From positions 62,001-126,000 of the forward strand of contig NZ_JAKSXN010000002.1 in NCBI RefSeq assembly GCF_022427145.1: DNA of 64,000 bases, in the 5' to 3' direction. The position numbers and the translations under genes were made by a program. Origin of the DNA: Paenibacillus timonensis (GTDB taxonomy: Bacteria; Bacillota; Bacilli; Paenibacillales; Paenibacillaceae). The notes beneath the pieces are model-generated. The model was not told the origin of the DNA, did no database searches, and was given only the letters and a program-made list of their open reading frames with translations. Of the stretch, positions 61,303 through 64,000 are shown in pieces; the first letter of the stretch is position 1; each line of letters opens with the position of its first letter.

Positions 61303-62398
61303 GCGACTCCTTCCCGCTGCAATGCTTTGCCTTGTGCTCGCAGGTTGCAGCCAAGACCAGCGTATCCTGGAGCGAATCGGCTACATCGAGACCGCCGCAT
61401 TTGATGCCGCTCCCGAGAACAAGATCAAGGCAACGATCAGCATGCCGCTGGTTACGCAATTTGCCCGGGACTCCAAAACGACCGACGAATTGCTGGATAC
61501 GACCGCCACTAGTCCCAAGGAGGCCAAGTCGGCTCTCTCCTTGCGGACGAGCCGGATCATCGTCAGCGGACAGATTCGCACGTTCATGTACGGCGAAGCC
61601 TTGGCCCGTCGGGGGCTTTGGGCTCATATGGATACGTTTCTCCGGGACCCGAGCATTTCGCTCCGGACCGCCATGGTCGTCGTTGAAGGCGAAGCGGGGG
61701 CGATCATCAGCCAGGAATATCCTCGCCATACGAAGACGGCCAACTACATCAACAAGCTGCTGCAAAAAGAATTTAACAAGCAGTCGGTGCCCCGCACCGC
61801 CCTGCATCAGTTTACCCGCGATTATTACGACGACGGAACGGACCCGATCGCCATCTTGATCAAGGAGCAGGAAAAGGACATTACCATCAGCGGCATCGCC
61901 ACATTCCGGAACGATAAAATGATCACCAAGCTGCCCTGGAAGGATGTCTACCTATTCTCGCTCCTGTACCAAAATCTGTCCCAAGGCGAATTCAGCATGA
62001 CGTCGGATCACCCCGACCTGAAAGCAATCTCGTTCCGGGCCGTCCGAAGCAAACGCCGGATCGAGGTATCCAAACGCTCGTCCGGCGAATACGAAGCGGA
62101 TATTTATCTCAGGGTCGAAGGAGGCGTGGAGGAGTATATCGGCAACGCCAAACTAAGTACGCCCGAGCGGGCCAAGGTCGAAAAGCTGGTCAGCGAGCAT
62201 ATCGCCACGGAAGCGTCCCGAGTTCTGAGGACGCTGCAGCAAAACCGTACTGACGGCATCGGGCTTGGCAAATACGTGCGCAACAAAATGAGCTATGAAG
62301 AGTGGAAAGGGACGGATTGGCATGATTTATTCGGCCAAATGACGGTGCGCGTCCACTGCTCTTTCTACATGAAGAATTTCGGTGCGTATTTCGATTAG
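61295..62398 (+). CDS. Spore germination lipoprotein subunit C (GerC/GerKC family)
   Basis: The product has 367 residues. The signal peptide ends in a lipobox LVLAGC (Cys18), so it is lipid-anchored on the outer face of the spore inner membrane. Three alpha/beta domains of the Ger(x)C type follow (GYIETAAFDAAPENKIKATI, SLRTAMVVVEGEAGAI, GKYVRNKMSYEEWKGTDWHD). It is the last gene of the operon, and converges with the TetM-like gene. No clear terminator is visible in the 21-base gap. Confidence 0.95.
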   Translation: MLKRLLPAAMLCLVLAGCSQDQRILERIGYIETAAFDAAPENKIKATISMPLVTQFARDSKTTDELLDTTATSPKEAKSALSLRTSRIIVSGQIRTFMYGEALARRGLWAHMDTFLRDPSISLRTAMVVVEGEAGAIISQEYPRHTKTANYINKLLQKEFNKQSVPRTALHQFTRDYYDDGTDPIAILIKEQEKDITISGIATFRNDKMITKLPWKDVYLFSLLYQNLSQGEFSMTSDHPDLKAISFRAVRSKRRIEVSKRSSGEYEADIYLRVEGGVEEYIGNAKLSTPERAKVEKLVSEHIATEASRVLRTLQQNRTDGIGLGKYVRNKMSYEEWKGTDWHDLFGQMTVRVHCSFYMKNFGAYFD

Positions 62399-62419
62399 TA
62401 ACATAGCCTGAGCCTTGGC

Positions 62420-64000
62420 TTAGCCCTGCAACGCTTTCCGCACGCTGAGGATGTACTTCGCCTGGTCCAGCGGATTGACGCCGCGCCGGGTCCGTTCGGC
62501 TTGGACGTCCGGCGGGCAGGGTTCATAGCCGGCGAAGGAGGAGGCGAATGTACTCCGTCCCTTCGTATACGAGCTCAGCTCAATCGGGTAATGAAGCGAA
62601 GTCGACAACGGCACTTGCCCTTCGATCAGCACCCGCTCTCCCTGCAATTGCGGCGGCTCGAACCGGCCGCGCATTTGCACGAGATCGTTCATGACCCGGC
62701 CGGCGTTCTCTTCGGGAACGACCAATCGGACATGCAGGATCGGCTCCAGCAACATGGTGCCGGCATTGGCCAGCCCATCCATGATCCCCATCGGCGTCGC
62801 GACGGCAAAGTCAAGCGGATGGGTGTGCCAAACATGATGCTGGCCGTAGGTCAACGTCACCTTCAAATCGGTTACCTCCCAGCCATAAAGACCTTGCTGC
62901 AGCGCCTCGGGAACGCGGCGAGCGACCTCGTTCTGGTATTGCGGCAGCAGGTCCTCATCCCGCACGTATGCTTCGTAGACCAGGCCGCTTCCCCGCGGCC
63001 CGGGTTCGATCTGGAACCGCAGGATCGCCCAGCAAGGTTTCGGCATCGTATAGGCAACATAACCTTCTCCTTCCTGCTTCGGCGTTTCCTTATAAATGAC
63101 CGAGGGCTTCCCGAAGGTCACCTGCAGGCCGTAGCGCGACGCCAATACGCTGCTTAAAACCTCCAGTTGGATCGGGCCCATGACCTTCACGTGCAGCTCA
63201 CGCTCTTCCTGCAGCCATTGCACGTCCAGCAGCGGATCCTCGTCGGACAGCTCCTGCAGCGCATCCGCCACGGCCCGGTATTCCGCCTCGTTGGCCGGAT
63301 GCGCCCGCACGGTGAGCAGCGGTACGGCCAGCTTGGCTTCCGCCGGGATCGCTTCCGGACGCCCCAGCACGTCGCCGATGCGGATATGGGACAAGCCGCA
63401 GACGGCGGCGATGTCCCCCGCCCGCAGCACCCCGACATCCTCGGTTCGGTTGCCGTCGATTTTCCGAATTTGCGTGACCTTCTCGCTAAGATTCTGCGTA
63501 TGGTTAAACACCGCATCGCGATTGTGGAGGCTCCCTTCATAGAGGCGAACATACGCCATGCGTCCCATCGTCTTGTCGCGTTCGATCTTGAAGACGACGC
63601 CGGACAGCGGCGCTTCCGGATCGCCTTCCGCCGGAGGGAAATAACGCAGCATCGCATCCAGCAGCGCCGAAATGCCGATTCCCTTCGCCGCCGCTCCGAA
63701 CAGCAGCGGGTAGATCCGGGCAGACCGGGCCAGCTCCTCCGCCCGGCTTTCCCAGCGCTCCTGGCCAACACTCTCTCCGCTTAGGTAGGCCTCGAGCAGC
63801 GCTTCGTCGCGCTCGGCCAAAGCTTCGATCAAGCGGCTTCGCGCAGCCTCGAACGCTTCCAGGCTTCCGGCTCCGGCGGCGGCTTCCTTGGCATCGTCGC
63901 GCCACAAATCCACTGCGCCGCCGTAATCCTGCCACGTTCCGAGCGGATGCTGGACCGGAACGATATCCGGGGACAGATAATTGCGTACTTGCGCCAGCAC
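62420..64000 (-). CDS. TetM-like ribosomal protection GTPase (partial, N terminus off the right edge)
   Basis: The visible 526 residues cover the end of the GTPase domain and domains II-V of an EF-G-like protein. Landmarks are GVVFKIERDKTMGRMAYVRL (domain II), ERELHVKVMGPIQLEVL (domain III), KPSVIYKETPKQEGEG (domain IV) and LLEPILHVRLVVPEENAGRV (domain V). This fits the TetM/TetO/OtrA group rather than EF-G, which has a different domain IV. The P-loop lies outside the window. Such proteins remove tetracycline from ribosomes in some hosts; housekeeping or cryptic homologues are common in Paenibacillus-like genomes, so resistance cannot be claimed. Confidence 0.85.
   Translation of the reverse strand: MLAQVRNYLSPDIVPVQHPLGTWQDYGGAVDLWRDDAKEAAAGAGSLEAFEAARSRLIEALAERDEALLEAYLSGESVGQERWESRAEELARSARIYPLLFGAAAKGIGISALLDAMLRYFPPAEGDPEAPLSGVVFKIERDKTMGRMAYVRLYEGSLHNRDAVFNHTQNLSEKVTQIRKIDGNRTEDVGVLRAGDIAAVCGLSHIRIGDVLGRPEAIPAEAKLAVPLLTVRAHPANEAEYRAVADALQELSDEDPLLDVQWLQEERELHVKVMGPIQLEVLSSVLASRYGLQVTFGKPSVIYKETPKQEGEGYVAYTMPKPCWAILRFQIEPGPRGSGLVYEAYVRDEDLLPQYQNEVARRVPEALQQGLYGWEVTDLKVTLTYGQHHVWHTHPLDFAVATPMGIMDGLANAGTMLLEPILHVRLVVPEENAGRVMNDLVQMRGRFEPPQLQGERVLIEGQVPLSTSLHYPIELSSYTKGRSTFASSFAGYEPCPPDVQAERTRRGVNPLDQAKYILSVRKALQG

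Noticed and set aside
62420-64000. Tetracycline resistance determinant
   Set aside because: The protein is TetM-like but partial in the window, and such homologues are common without proven resistance. No mobile element or other resistance gene is nearby.

Overview
The window reads as chromosome of a moderately GC-rich, spore-forming Gram-positive bacterium, most like Paenibacillus or a close relative. The basis is strong GGAGG ribosome binding sites with frequent GTG/TTG starts, a GerA-type germination operon with a SigG-like promoter, YtaF, a TagO-type transferase, a PerR-like box at dps, LexA boxes of the Gram-positive CGAAC-N4-GTTYG type, several TGTCGAA (Spo0A-box) motifs between genes, a YesM/YesN two-component pair and the GH30/phosphorylase sugar genes. 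No rRNA, tRNA or CRISPR array was seen.

Layout. 1-7.3 kb: a partial flavin-oxidase-like gene, a DUF6157-like gene, a ParM/StbA actin-like gene, a membrane M23 peptidase plus bactofilin pair, and the tsaE-tsaB-rimI-tsaD operon, followed by a repeat-filled intergenic region. 7.3-13.5 kb: end-joining repair genes (ku, with LigD ligase and LigD polymerase as separate genes), cardiolipin synthase and a second M23-bactofilin pair. 13.5-29.2 kb: an ABC-2 transporter, a heterodimeric ABC exporter behind a LexA-like box, the glutamate synthase large subunit, YhgE/Pip with its TetR regulator, a UgtP-like glycosyltransferase and ThpR. 29.3-35.8 kb: a chemoreceptor, an IS3-family element inserted in the loop of a terminator, dps, a DivIVA-domain protein, tagO, tatA and ytaF. 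35.8-39.1 kb: a class I isoprenoid-synthase-like protein, an 80-residue peptide with an NHLP-type leader ending in GAWF, and a 7TM-type sensor kinase. 39.3-46.9 kb: an SPL-like radical SAM gene behind a LexA-like box, and a beta-glucan utilisation locus (phosphorylase, GH30, LacI regulator, palindromic operators). 46.9-64 kb: a second chemoreceptor, a diguanylate cyclase, a ThrE-type two-gene exporter, GNAT, an AEC carrier, a sugar-binding lipoprotein with a YesMN two-component system but no permeases, a HAD phosphatase, the gerABC operon and a partial TetM-like GTPase.

The most interesting part is 35.8-39.1 kb. The enzyme keeps two Asp-rich metal-binding motifs like those of polyprenyl synthases and of ComQ. 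The adjacent small peptide has a leader typical of ribosomally made natural products and a tryptophan next to its C terminus. A membrane histidine kinase converges on them. This resembles the logic of ComQ-ComX-ComP (Trp-prenylated pheromone and its receptor) but with a different leader type and a different kinase family. The function is inferred, not shown. Other points of note are the IS inside a terminator loop, the duplicated M23-bactofilin module, two near-identical LexA boxes, and clustered Spo0A-box motifs in signalling promoters.
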